Positions 47,291-55,640 of a stretch of 64,000 bases of DNA are shown piece by piece. The DNA comes from Mycobacteriales bacterium. Lineage in GTDB: Bacteria; Actinomycetota; Actinomycetes; Mycobacteriales; QHCE01. Below the pieces are notes generated by a model. It saw nothing but the letters and a program-made list of their open reading frames with translations, was not told the origin of the DNA and ran no database searches. How positions within the stretch are numbered: the first letter of the stretch is position 1; the number at the start of each line of letters is the position of its first letter. Both the position numbers and the translations under genes were made by a program. The stretch spans positions 241,791 through 305,790 of the forward strand of contig JABFVL010000004.1 in assembly GCA_013362805.1 (NCBI GenBank), written 5' to 3'.

Positions 47291-48249
47291 GCAACCCAGC
47301 ACTGCGCCTCGGCACCCGAGGCAGCAAACTCGCCCTCGCGCAATCCACCCACGTCGCCGACGCACTACGCGACAAAGGGCACACCGTCGAACTCGTCATC
47401 ATCAAAACGCTCGGCGACATCTCATCAGCGCCCATCACCGAACTCGGCGGTGTCGGCGTCTTCACCTCCGCGCTACGTGAAGCACTCATAGCTGGCGATA
47501 TTGACCTCGCCGTGCACTCATACAAAGACCTACCCACCGCCGCGCACCCCAAGCTCGTGCTCGCCGCCACCCCAGAACGCGAAGACCCGCGCGACGCGCT
47601 CGTCGCCCGCGACGGCCACACCCTGGCCTCGCTGCCCGCCGGAGCGCTCGTCGGCACTGGCGCGCCACGGCGTCTCGCCCAAATCGCGGCACGTCGCCCA
47701 GACCTGAAAACTCTGCCGATACGCGGCAATGTCGACTCACGAATTCAACGCGTACTCGACGGCGAACTTGACGCGGTTGTGCTCGCCTACGCCGGACTAC
47801 GACGCCTCGGGCTCGAACAGCACGTCACCGAAATCTTGAACACCGACGTCATGCTGCCCGCTCCCGCCCAAGGGGCGCTGGCCATCGAAACTCGGCCCGA
47901 ACACGCGGAACTAATCGCCGTACTAGATCACGCGCCAACCCGCGCCCAAGTCAATGCCGAACGCGCACTGCTATCCACCCTTGAAGCTGGCTGCTCCGCC
48001 CCAGTCGCCGGCTACGCGGAAATATGCGACGTCTTCGGAGAAGCTCACCTGCATCTATACGCCGGAGTATTTGCAGCTGACGGGCACAACGCAATCCGAC
48101 GCACTTACACCAGCCCGCCCGAGCAAGCCACGGCACTTGGCACCCGCACCGCGACCGCGCTGCTAGCCGCCAACGCCAATGCCCTTATGCGTGCCACACA
48201 CCAAACGATGCCCCCCGCATCAGAGCATCACGAAGGAGAAGACAAATGA
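47287..48249 (+). CDS. hemC: Porphobilinogen deaminase (hydroxymethylbilane synthase)
   Basis: A 320-residue enzyme polymerising four porphobilinogens. LGTRGSKLALAQS starts the protein, GGVGVFTSALREALIAGDID and AVHSYKDLP are active-site segments, and LEAGCSAPVAGYA holds the cysteine that carries the dipyrromethane cofactor. Length is normal. It overlaps hemA and hemD by 4 bases each. Confidence 0.97.
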   Translation: MSNPALRLGTRGSKLALAQSTHVADALRDKGHTVELVIIKTLGDISSAPITELGGVGVFTSALREALIAGDIDLAVHSYKDLPTAAHPKLVLAATPEREDPRDALVARDGHTLASLPAGALVGTGAPRRLAQIAARRPDLKTLPIRGNVDSRIQRVLDGELDAVVLAYAGLRRLGLEQHVTEILNTDVMLPAPAQGALAIETRPEHAELIAVLDHAPTRAQVNAERALLSTLEAGCSAPVAGYAEICDVFGEAHLHLYAGVFAADGHNAIRRTYTSPPEQATALGTRTATALLAANANALMRATHQTMPPASEHHEGEDK

Positions 48250-49826
48250 GCCGCCGTAAGCCCGTGGGCCGAATCAGCTTCGTCGGGGTGGGCCCCGGCG
48301 ACCCTGGCCTACTTACGCGCCGAGCGCTAGCGGCGATCGCCGAAGCCGAACAGCTCTTCTATGACAGCTCGGTTCCCGAGCAATTGCTGACCGCGATCCG
48401 GGAAACCGCACCTGAAGACGCTACCTTCACGGTCGTCGACGCGGACCCCGCCGAAGCGGCGAAGAACGTTCTCGCCGGCGCGCGCGCTGGCACCAACGTC
48501 GCCCGCCTTGTACACGGCGATGTCATGACCAACAGCCACGTGGCCAAAGAGGTGCAAGCGGTCACCAAGACCGTGGTGCCCTTTGAGGTGCTGCCCGGCG
48601 TCAACCACGCCGACGGCGTCGCCACCTACGCCGGCACCCCGTTGGGTGGCTTGCGCACCATTGTCGACGTTCACGACGCGGCCACCGTTGACTTCGCGGC
48701 TCTGCCCGAAATCCCCGGCTCGCTCGTTATCACCGTGGACGCCAACGACCTGACGACTGTCCGAAATGGGCTCATCGAAGCTGGTTTCGATCCAGCGAAC
48801 CAGGTCAGCATCACCGGCGAAGGCACCACCGAAATTCAGTCCACGTCGGTCACCACGTTGGAAAGCGTGGCCGACGCCGCGATCGGACTGTTCGGCCGCC
48901 TGGTGTTGACCTTCGGCGCGGGCGTAGCCCAGCGCGGAAAGTACGCCTGGTGGGAATCACGCGCCCTGTACGGCTGGAAAGTTCTGGTGCCCCGCACCAA
49001 GGAACAAGCTGGCTCAATGAGTGCCCGTCTTCGCGTCTGGGGTGCTATTCCCTGCGAGGTTCCCACTATCGCCGTGGAGCCACCTCGCACCCCAGCCCAA
49101 ATGGAACGCGCCATCAAGGGCCTCGTCGATGGACGCTATGCCTGGGTGGTCTTCACCTCAGCCAACGCGGTTCGCGCCGTGTGGGAGAAGTTCGGCGAGC
49201 ACGGGCTCGACGCCCGTCACTTCGGTGGCGTGCGCATCGCCTGCATCGGCGAAGCTACCGCTGACGCTGTCCGCGCCTTTGGTATCCAGCCCGAGCTGAT
49301 TCCTTCCGGCGAACACTCCAGCGAGGGATTGCTGGAAGATTTCCCGCCATACGACAAAGTCCTCGACCCGATCGACCGCATTTTGCTACCGCGTGCCGAC
49401 ATCGCCACCGAGATTTTGGCCGCCGGTTTGCAAGAGCGCGGTTGGGAAATCGACGACGTCACCGCGTACCGCACCGTCCGGGCGGCCCCGCCACCCGCCG
49501 ACATCCGCGATGCCATCAAGAGCGGTGGCTTTGACATGGTGTTGTTCACCTCGTCATCGACTGTCCGCAACTTGGTGGGTATCGCTGGCAAGCCGCACGC
49601 CCGTACCGTCATCTGCTGCATCGGCCCCAAAACCGCCGAGACAGCGCGCGAGCTTGGTCTGCGAGTAGATGTGCAGCCCGAAGAAGCGAACGTGGAGGCG
49701 CTGATCGAATCTAGCGCCGAGTACGCGTTGGAGCTGCGCGAGAAGATGGCGAACATGACAACTAAGCCTCGTCGTGGCGCCAAGATTCAAGGCCCCACCG
49801 CTGGCCGGTTGGCTAATCGCGGTTAG
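48246..49826 (+). CDS. hemD: Uroporphyrinogen-III synthase fused to a CobA-like methyltransferase domain
   Basis: A 526-residue fusion. Residues 1-240 resemble uroporphyrinogen-III methyltransferase (FVGVGPGDPGLLTRRAL, FEVLPGVNHADG), but the SAM-binding GGDPFVFGRGGEE block is replaced by VHGDVMTNSHVAKEV, so methylation is doubtful. Residues 250-510 are the HemD domain (VLVPRTKEQAGSMSARL, VFTSANAVRAVWEKFGEHG, FTSSSTVRNLVGIAG). The same fusion occurs in Rv0511. A U-tailed terminator follows. Confidence 0.93.
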   Translation: MSRRKPVGRISFVGVGPGDPGLLTRRALAAIAEAEQLFYDSSVPEQLLTAIRETAPEDATFTVVDADPAEAAKNVLAGARAGTNVARLVHGDVMTNSHVAKEVQAVTKTVVPFEVLPGVNHADGVATYAGTPLGGLRTIVDVHDAATVDFAALPEIPGSLVITVDANDLTTVRNGLIEAGFDPANQVSITGEGTTEIQSTSVTTLESVADAAIGLFGRLVLTFGAGVAQRGKYAWWESRALYGWKVLVPRTKEQAGSMSARLRVWGAIPCEVPTIAVEPPRTPAQMERAIKGLVDGRYAWVVFTSANAVRAVWEKFGEHGLDARHFGGVRIACIGEATADAVRAFGIQPELIPSGEHSSEGLLEDFPPYDKVLDPIDRILLPRADIATEILAAGLQERGWEIDDVTAYRTVRAAPPPADIRDAIKSGGFDMVLFTSSSTVRNLVGIAGKPHARTVICCIGPKTAETARELGLRVDVQPEEANVEALIESSAEYALELREKMANMTTKPRRGAKIQGPTAGRLANRG

Positions 49827-49835
49827 TAGCTAGTT

Positions 49836-49880
49836 AAGAGGGGCCCTGGCGAGATAACGCTCGTCAAGGCCCCTCTTTTT
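49836..49880 (+). terminator. Rho-independent terminator of rex-hemACD
   Basis: AAGAGGGGCC (49836-49845) pairs with GGCCCCTCTT (49868-49877), with an extra imperfect inner stem and a run of T to 49880. It is unusual in this window for having a U-tract. Confidence 0.9.
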
Positions 49881-49907
49881 ATGCGCAAAACTTACTGGAA
49901 TCTTCGC

Positions 49908-50204
49908 TTAGCTGCGCACGCGCCGGGCGGGCGGCGCGTACAAGTGTTTCGCACACACGTTGATGGGTTCGTAACCTGGTTCGCCGAGCCGGTAGCGCGC
50001 GGGTTGACACTTCGGCACGCCATAAGCAGTGCACGTGGCGCAAGTGACGCCGAGCAGCCGCCGTATCCAGCTGATGCGTCGCACTGTCCAGCTGCCCAAC
50101 CGGTCTGTGGCGGGCAAAAGATGCCGGGCTGGGTTCGGTAGACGGAACGGGTCATCAACGTGGCGGGGTCTAGATGGATAGGTCGGTGCTGCGCAGGTAG
50201 GCAT
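49908..50204 (-). CDS. Small Cys-containing hypothetical protein
   Basis: A 98-residue protein beginning MPTCAAPTYPSRP. The C-terminal half has VTCATCTAYGVPKC and YEPINVCAKHLY, a CxxC...C...C(x)H arrangement that could bind zinc or a cluster. GGAG sits 5 bases before ATG 50204, although the frame is open further upstream. I recognise no family. It is the leftmost gene of the hemD/hemB island, convergent with hemD. Confidence 0.55.
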   Translation of the reverse strand: MPTCAAPTYPSRPRHVDDPFRLPNPARHLLPATDRLGSWTVRRISWIRRLLGVTCATCTAYGVPKCQPARYRLGEPGYEPINVCAKHLYAPPARRVRS

Positions 50205-50234
50205 GATGACTCCAAAGTGGTGTGGAAGTTTGAG

Positions 50235-50265
50235 GCCTGGCGGCAAGTGGGAGGGGCCGCCAGGC
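50235..50265 (-). repeat. Inverted repeat in the leader of the small Cys protein gene
   Basis: GCCTGGCGGC (50235-50244) and GCCGCCAGGC (50256-50265) pair perfectly with an 11-base loop, 31 bases upstream of ATG 50204 on the minus strand. It could be a 5' leader structure or the end of an upstream transcript. Confidence 0.5.
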
Positions 50266-50509
50266 AGGGCCGCGAGTGAGTTCTCAAGCGGCAGAGGCGC
50301 GCAGACGAGCGTGACCCAAATGGGGGCTAGCCAAATTTCCGGGCCACCACTTACGTGTTTGCGCGCAGGACACATCACATGTCGCGCGTGGCCACACTAC
50401 GAAGCCAGTGGCCATCGCGAAAACATGGGGGCTCGCGGTGACGACAGCACGGAAGAGCTAATTTGGACATACGTCGACTCCTGACTTAGCGGCATGGAAT
50501 TCGATGAAT

Positions 50510-50541
50510 GGCTCTAGTGGAGTTCCCGCTCCGCTAGAGCC
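50510..50541 (+). terminator. Orphan plus-strand terminator
   Basis: GGCTCTAGTGGAG (50510-50522) pairs with CTCCGCTAGAGCC (50529-50541), with one G-U pair and a 6-base loop, followed by GCTTTCCTTTTAC. No confident plus-strand gene lies upstream, hinting at a small RNA or small ORF ending here. Confidence 0.6.
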
Positions 50542-50583
50542 GCTTTCCTTTTACGGACAGCAAATCGAGCTCTTTCGCTCAAA

Positions 50584-50599
50584 CGCATACTAGTATGCG
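50584..50599. promoter_or_regulatory. Perfect 16-bp palindrome, probable GntR operator
   Basis: CGCATACTAGTATGCG is fully self-complementary and lies 124 bases upstream of the GntR-family gene. Palindromes of this size with a TA-rich centre are typical GntR/HutC operators, so autoregulation is inferred. Confidence 0.6.
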
Positions 50600-50722
50600 C
50601 TATTCAAAGTAGATGGATGAGCTTTCTTGTGGGCTACGAAGACACTCACGCCGTAGCATTGAACGCAAGCTAGAACGCGATTAGCCACCACACCTAGCAC
50701 ACGAAGAGGGAGGGAAGAGAGG

Positions 50723-51481
50723 ATGACACCGCAAATTCAGCGAACAGTCCCGCCATTCATGCAGATTGCGGACCACTTCCGGCAAAAGATCACTGACAGG
50801 GCCCTGCCCGAGGGCTCGCAGCTTCCAGCGATCACCTCTATTGCAAGCGAATGGGGCGTGGCGTCAGCTACAGCGGCCAAGGCAATCAAACATCTGCAGG
50901 CCGAAGGATATGTGCGGTCGACGTCGCAAGGCACGTTCGTAGACGTGAGCAAGAAACAGACCACAGGGCCAGATCGACTTCAAATGCTCAGGGTAGGAGG
51001 GACAGGATTCCGTCCAGGCGAACGCGTCGAGATCCTGAGCGCGACTATCGTTCCAGCGTCGACCGAAGTGGCGCAAGCATTTGGAACAGCAGAGGGAAGC
51101 CCTGTCATTCAGCGCCAACGACGCTACTTCGACGAGGATGGAGTCGTTGCTCTGTCCACGTCGTGGCTTCCCGGCGAACTAGCCGAAAGCATCCCCGAGC
51201 TGATCTCGACCGAACCCCTACCGAAAATGACGTTCGGCCTGGTAGAAGAACGCACGGGAAGACGAGTAGTACGGAGGCACGATGTAGTTGCGCTGCGCCC
51301 CGTGCCCGAAGAAACGGCGACGCTACTAGGCGTTGAGGTGGGCGCGCCCGCATTGACGATGACTAACCAATATTGGGACCAGCACGGAGCTACGACGGAG
51401 TACGCAACAGACTTTCTTGGCGAAGATCGCCAACTATCCGCAGAGTATGACCTCGATATGACGCCTTCTCGCAACGGATGA
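50723..51481 (+). CDS. GntR-family transcriptional regulator with UTRA domain
   Basis: A 252-residue HutC-subfamily regulator. The N-terminal winged helix has FMQIADHFRQKITDRALPEG and VASATAAKAIKHLQAEGYVR. The UTRA ligand domain has RQRRYFDEDGVVALSTSWLP and a C-terminal ATTEYATDFLGEDRQ. AGGGAGGGAAGAGAGG precedes the ATG. The ligand is unknown. A 16-bp palindrome lies in its promoter, and a DUF397 gene follows after 34 bases, probably in the same transcript. Confidence 0.92.
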   Translation: MTPQIQRTVPPFMQIADHFRQKITDRALPEGSQLPAITSIASEWGVASATAAKAIKHLQAEGYVRSTSQGTFVDVSKKQTTGPDRLQMLRVGGTGFRPGERVEILSATIVPASTEVAQAFGTAEGSPVIQRQRRYFDEDGVVALSTSWLPGELAESIPELISTEPLPKMTFGLVEERTGRRVVRRHDVVALRPVPEETATLLGVEVGAPALTMTNQYWDQHGATTEYATDFLGEDRQLSAEYDLDMTPSRNG

Positions 51482-51515
51482 AGAAACGCACAACACCGCT
51501 AGAGGAGCATTCGCC

Positions 51516-51842
51516 ATGGCAAACCGCAAACGTATCTACGTCAAAAGCAGTCGCTCTGGAGGCAGTGGGGGCAATTGCGTTGAATGGGCCATCGAACCTA
51601 AAGGCGTCTATGTGCGAGACAGCAAAAACTCGTCCGGGCCCGAGCTGCTACTTACCCACCAAGAGTGGAACGCATTAGTTAGAGCGGCCGGATCAGGCAC
51701 CGACCACCCCTACATAAACCTGCATGCAGCAGGAGCCCGCATACGCAAAGACGGAACAGAACTAGCATTTACCAGCAGAGAATGGGTAGCTTTTACAGCA
51801 GCAGCCATCGCAGGAGAATGTCACAACTTTCTGGCTGTCTGA
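51516..51842 (+). CDS. DUF397 protein with two repeats
   Basis: A 108-residue protein. Residues 7-58 are a full DUF397 domain (VKSSRSGGSGGNCVEWA, GVYVRDSKNSSGPELLL, EWNALVRAA). Residues 67-101 repeat the second half (GARIRKDGTELAFTSREWVAFTAAAIAGE). DUF397 proteins are small partners of XRE regulators, as in the Streptomyces WhiJ-type modules. AGAGGAGC precedes the ATG. Here the only XRE-like protein nearby is the convergent multi-HTH sigma factor, 54 bases away. Confidence 0.88.
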   Translation: MANRKRIYVKSSRSGGSGGNCVEWAIEPKGVYVRDSKNSSGPELLLTHQEWNALVRAAGSGTDHPYINLHAAGARIRKDGTELAFTSREWVAFTAAAIAGECHNFLAV

Positions 51843-51896
51843 GCGTCATGGAAATTTTCGCGTCGGCAAGGTCCTTCATTCGGGCTGATGTCGAGG

Positions 51897-54302
51897 TTAG
51901 GCCTGTGCCCGGAGCCTTGCGAGGGCCCGCTGCTCGATCACGCCGACATGTGGGACAGCTAGGCGAGTGTGTTGGGCAATTTGTTCGTCGTTCAACTCTC
52001 CGGCGAACCGCAATTGGAGTATTTGCGCTTCTCTCGGGGTAGCGAGCGAAAGCAGGGACGTTGCCATTGACCTCGCGTCAACGACCGAAAATCCGTGATC
52101 GAAATCGCCGAAGCGGTCCGCTAACGTCAACGAGTCACCGTCGGGGGAAATGTGGGCATCCAGAGATGTCGGTCTAGAAGCTTGATTGAGGGAAGTCTTG
52201 ACTGAGATGATTGTTGCCTCCTCAATATCAAGTTCAAACGCGACTTCTTCTAGTGTCGCTTTTCGTCCGAGTTGTAAAGCCAGGCGCGATTCTGTTTCCT
52301 GTATGTTTCGGCCAAGGCGGTGCTCTGCCTCAGGAACGCGCACAAATGCGCCTTGGCGCGCCAGGTAGTTTTTGATGTCGCCATGCGCCCGCATGATCGC
52401 GAGCTCCGCGAAATCGCCGCTGCTGTCCCATCTGCGAGCCAGGCGCACAAGCCCCAGTGCGGCAACCTGTCCCAGTTCTTCAGCTTCGTAATGATCGCGG
52501 GTGAATTTCCAGGCTTGCGCACGAACGATTCCAACGTGCGCGTATATGAGCTTTTCGATCTCAGGCAAATCGGTGGAAACCGGCGGAGCTTGTGGATGTC
52601 CGACCGCGCGCGAGATATCGGCGCCTGTCACGTCGCCGCATGGATATTGCGCTGCGAAAACATCGAGATATTCAATGGGAGGTAGAAGTCTGTTGTTTTC
52701 ATAGTCGCTGATCGTCGTTTGAACTCGACCGGTTCGTGATGCCACCTCTTGTTGGGAGACCCCGTGAAGTTTCCGCACTCCGATCAGATATGCGCCTAGG
52801 TCAGGTTGTCGCTTGGGATGTAGAGACTTTGTCGTGGGAAATCCGAGAGGCTCGGCCAGATCGTCATAGAGAATCCCCTCGATTGGCCAATGAATAAGCG
52901 CCTGATGCAGATGACCCGCTTGGACGGTGACGCGTAGATGCTCCAAGTCGAATAGGAGGCTCGGACCGTAGGAAAGAGGCTGAGCGAATTCTTCCCTTGT
53001 GACATCGTGGTATTCGCGAACCGCACGCAATGTCCGAGCTCTATGCCCATCTCGGGCAGCATTAATGATGGCATCGGCGGTGGGCAAGCCATGAAAGCGC
53101 GCAATGGATTCGTAGGTCACACCAGCCGATGTACATGCCGCGAGAACCTCACGTATGAACCTAGCTCTATGGCGATATTTGTTCTTCTCCGCGTTGGCGA
53201 CGGTGCTTTCACTTACTCCTAGCCGTATCGCCAACTCAGGCTGCGATATCCCTTCATATCGCCGAAGGGCCTCGATCTGTTCGCCAAGTGTCTTGTTCCG
53301 AGTAGGTTGGATTGTCGCGCGGAAGGGATAGCGGTAAGCCGCAGCCACTATGTCTTCATCGATGCCGGGCAACGGGTATTGCTCAATAATCGCTTGCCAT
53401 TGAGCATGTGACGGGCGCACAAGATCTCGTTCGTAATTTGAGATTTCAGACTTAGCTTTGTTCAGTGGCGCCCCGAATTTCTCTTGTGTCAACCCGTAAT
53501 AGGCCCGACGAGCTTGCAGATGGCTACCAAGAGATCTGCACAGTTTTGGATGGGCGTACTGGGCAAGTGGAAGGCCAAAGTTTTCCGCGACGGCGTCGTA
53601 ATTAACTACCGGACCGTTCGGATCTTCGAGCACCCTTCGAATAAGCCAGACAGGAATTTGCTCCTTATCAAGATGCTGAAGAAAAGAGCTCCTAGCAAGG
53701 CCATGACGGCGTGCGAATTCAGCATCTGTCTCACCGTAATAGTCGCGGTATGCCTCGATTAGTTCACGAACAGTGCCATGGTTGCGATGGTCTAAGGAAA
53801 GCAGAGTCGGGTAGCCGAAATGTTCCGCGAGATCTTCATGTCCGATCCCTCGCAGCGGATATGTGTTCGCAAGTCGATGAAGGACCCACGCTGGCGCTTG
53901 AAGTTCTTTTTTAACAATCGCCTTGAGCATCCGTCGCCCGATTTTGGTCTCACGGGCTAGCTCCTCGGAACCACGCTTGTAGAAAACACCGACTCCCAGC
54001 ACGTATTGGCCCAAGTCTTCTGCCGGGGTATTCCACGGCACAAGTGCGGCTGGAAACTGCTGGTTAAAATGCTCGTCAAGCCCGCCCGGATCGACACGAT
54101 GTCCGGCCAAGTTCACCCAGACCTGCAGATCCTCGTCCGAGATAGCGATATGCCCGGATTCTCGTCGCCGAGCCGTAGAAACGCTGATATCAAACAAGGC
54201 GGCGACGTCTTGAATCTCCATGCCCTTTGCTATACGCGTCGCGCTCGCGAACTCACCGGCGCGAAAGAACCGATAGGGATGTGCGAGTTGAGTCGTTGGC
54301 AT
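51897..54302 (-). CDS. Seven-module HTH/XRE-sigma-70 fusion protein
   Basis: An 801-residue protein with an architecture I do not know. Residues about 10-579 are seven tandem modules of about 80 residues, each an HTH_XRE-like unit followed by a Y/P-x-x-G-I...DLAE-x-x-G-x-P segment; modules start near 15, 98, 178, 258, 340, 421 and 502. The clearest HTHs are GVSQQEVASRTGRVQTTISD (module 7) and GISQPELAIRLGVSESTVAN (module 5). Residues 580-660 are sigma region 2 (GDIKNYLARQGAFVRVPE), 663-733 region 3 (LGRKATLEEVAFELDIEEAT) and 748-801 region 4 (TPREAQILQLRFAGELNDEQ), closest to SigF/SigB. GGAG 8 bases before ATG 54302 is better placed than the GTG at 54311. Its base composition is less GC-rich than its neighbours. 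Confidence 0.88.
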   Translation of the reverse strand: MPTTQLAHPYRFFRAGEFASATRIAKGMEIQDVAALFDISVSTARRRESGHIAISDEDLQVWVNLAGHRVDPGGLDEHFNQQFPAALVPWNTPAEDLGQYVLGVGVFYKRGSEELARETKIGRRMLKAIVKKELQAPAWVLHRLANTYPLRGIGHEDLAEHFGYPTLLSLDHRNHGTVRELIEAYRDYYGETDAEFARRHGLARSSFLQHLDKEQIPVWLIRRVLEDPNGPVVNYDAVAENFGLPLAQYAHPKLCRSLGSHLQARRAYYGLTQEKFGAPLNKAKSEISNYERDLVRPSHAQWQAIIEQYPLPGIDEDIVAAAYRYPFRATIQPTRNKTLGEQIEALRRYEGISQPELAIRLGVSESTVANAEKNKYRHRARFIREVLAACTSAGVTYESIARFHGLPTADAIINAARDGHRARTLRAVREYHDVTREEFAQPLSYGPSLLFDLEHLRVTVQAGHLHQALIHWPIEGILYDDLAEPLGFPTTKSLHPKRQPDLGAYLIGVRKLHGVSQQEVASRTGRVQTTISDYENNRLLPPIEYLDVFAAQYPCGDVTGADISRAVGHPQAPPVSTDLPEIEKLIYAHVGIVRAQAWKFTRDHYEAEELGQVAALGLVRLARRWDSSGDFAELAIMRAHGDIKNYLARQGAFVRVPEAEHRLGRNIQETESRLALQLGRKATLEEVAFELDIEEATIISVKTSLNQASRPTSLDAHISPDGDSLTLADRFGDFDHGFSVVDARSMATSLLSLATPREAQILQLRFAGELNDEQIAQHTRLAVPHVGVIEQRALARLRAQA

Positions 54303-54538
54303 GAGTTTCACTCCACATTTCTAGGAGAAGGGCGGAACAAAGCCTTTGTTGCCAACCTGAGTTCGATCGCAGTGATAGATCAGAACATCATTCGAGGCTT
54401 GATTTCATGATCTCAATCAATGCCCACTGATGTCCGCCAGTAGTCGTGATCATCGCGACACTCTTGCGAGCTTCCAGTTCAGAGCACCACAACGGATTTG
54501 CTCGCGGGCAAGGTGTCTACAACGTGTAGAACCCCCAA

Positions 54539-55615
54539 GTGGCGGGTGAAAAACCTCGGCGTAGCATCGATGAGGTGACAGGTCTTTCTGATCTTTGCCC
54601 CGCGACCCCGCAAGCGGAAATCCCCAGCCCTCGCCGTGGGACGTTCCCGACCGTCCGACCACGTCGGCTCCGGAACAGCTCCGCCATCCGAAACCTGGTA
54701 GCCGAACACCGGCTGCATGCCTCACAACTCGTGCTGCCCCTGTTTGTGCGAGAGGGCCTGACCGAGCCACGGGCGATATCGAGCCTGCCGGGAGTGGTGC
54801 AACACTCGCCGGAATCCATGCGCAAAGCCGTGCGTGAAGCCGCCCAAGCCGGGCTTGGCGGGGTGATGCTCTTCGGCATTCCAGACCAACGCGACGCCAC
54901 CGGCAGCGCCGGTGTCGACCCGGATGGGGTGTTGCAACGAGCGATCCGGGACACCATCGCCGAGGTTGGGGACGAGACCGTGGTGATGAGTGATCTTTGC
55001 CTCGACGAGTTCACCGACCACGGACACTGCGGGGTACTCGACGCGCGCGGCAACGTCGACAATGACGCCACCCTGCTGCGCTACGCGGAAATGGCGCTTG
55101 CGCAGGCTGACGCTGGCGCCCATGTGCTCGGACTGTCCGGGATGATGGACGGGCAAGTTGCCGCCGTGCGATCAGCGTTGGATGCGGCCGGACACACTGA
55201 CGTCATCTTGCTGGCGTATGCCGCCAAATATGCTTCGGGCTTTTTCGGGCCCTTCCGCGAAGCCGTGGAATCGGCCCTTGAGGGCGACCGCAACACGTAT
55301 CAGCAAGATCCCGCTAACGCCCGTGAAGCGCTGCGCGAGGTTGAGCTTGACATCGCCGAAGGCGCCGACATCGTGATGGTGAAACCGGCGTTGCCGTACC
55401 TCGACATTGTGCACGCGGTGAGCAGCCAGGTCACCGTGCCAGTGGCCGCGTACCACGTGTCGGGCGAGTACGCGATGGTCGAAGCCGCCGCCGAGCGAGG
55501 CTGGATTGATCGCGAGCGGGTGATCTTGGAATCGCTGACCAGCATTCGCCGGGCGGGTGCCTCGATCATTTTGACCTATTGGGCGACCGAAGCCGCTGGG
55601 CTGCTGCGCGGATAG
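54539..55615 (+). CDS. hemB: Delta-aminolevulinic acid dehydratase (porphobilinogen synthase)
   Basis: A 358-residue enzyme. The Schiff-base lysines are in [14 protein letters not shown] and [12 protein letters not shown]. The metal site reads [14 protein letters not shown]: two of the three zinc cysteines remain and one position is Asp, as in mycobacterial Hem[14 protein letters not shown] marks the usual N-terminal region; the first 30 residues from GTG 54539 are extra and the true start may lie downstream. In mycobacteria hemB directly follows hemD; here 4.7 kb intervene. Confidence 0.95.
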   Translation: MAGEKPRRSIDEVTGLSDLCPATPQAEIPSPRRGTFPTVRPRRLRNSSAIRNLVAEHRLHASQLVLPLFVREGLTEPRAISSLPGVVQHSPESMRKAVREAAQAGLGGVMLFGIPDQRDATGSAGVDPDGVLQRAIRDTIAEVGDETVVMSDLCLDEFTDHGHCGVLDARGNVDNDATLLRYAEMALAQADAGAHVLGLSGMMDGQVAAVRSALDAAGHTDVILLAYAAKYASGFFGPFREAVESALEGDRNTYQQDPANAREALREVELDIAEGADIVMVKPALPYLDIVHAVSSQVTVPVAAYHVSGEYAMVEAAAERGWIDRERVILESLTSIRRAGASIILTYWATEAAGLLRG

Positions 55616-55640
55616 CGCATCACAGCCCAGCGCTGTTAAA

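Larger units (their letters stand above)
50205..50722. other. Structured intergenic region of the hemD/hemB island
   Basis: About 520 bases with no confident gene. It contains a 10-bp perfect inverted repeat at 50235-50265, a 7-bp repeat TGGCCAC/GTGGCCA at 50389-50414, a terminator-like hairpin at 50510-50541 and a 16-bp palindrome at 50584-50599. A plus-strand open frame ends at 50484 with GDDSTEELIWTYVDS, which looks protein-like, but its start lacks a ribosome binding site. Confidence 0.5.

Noticed and set aside
51478..51678. A 66-codon frame overlapping the GntR stop
   Set aside because: It is out of frame with the DUF397 gene and mostly inside it; the DUF397 frame has the better ribosome binding site and family match.
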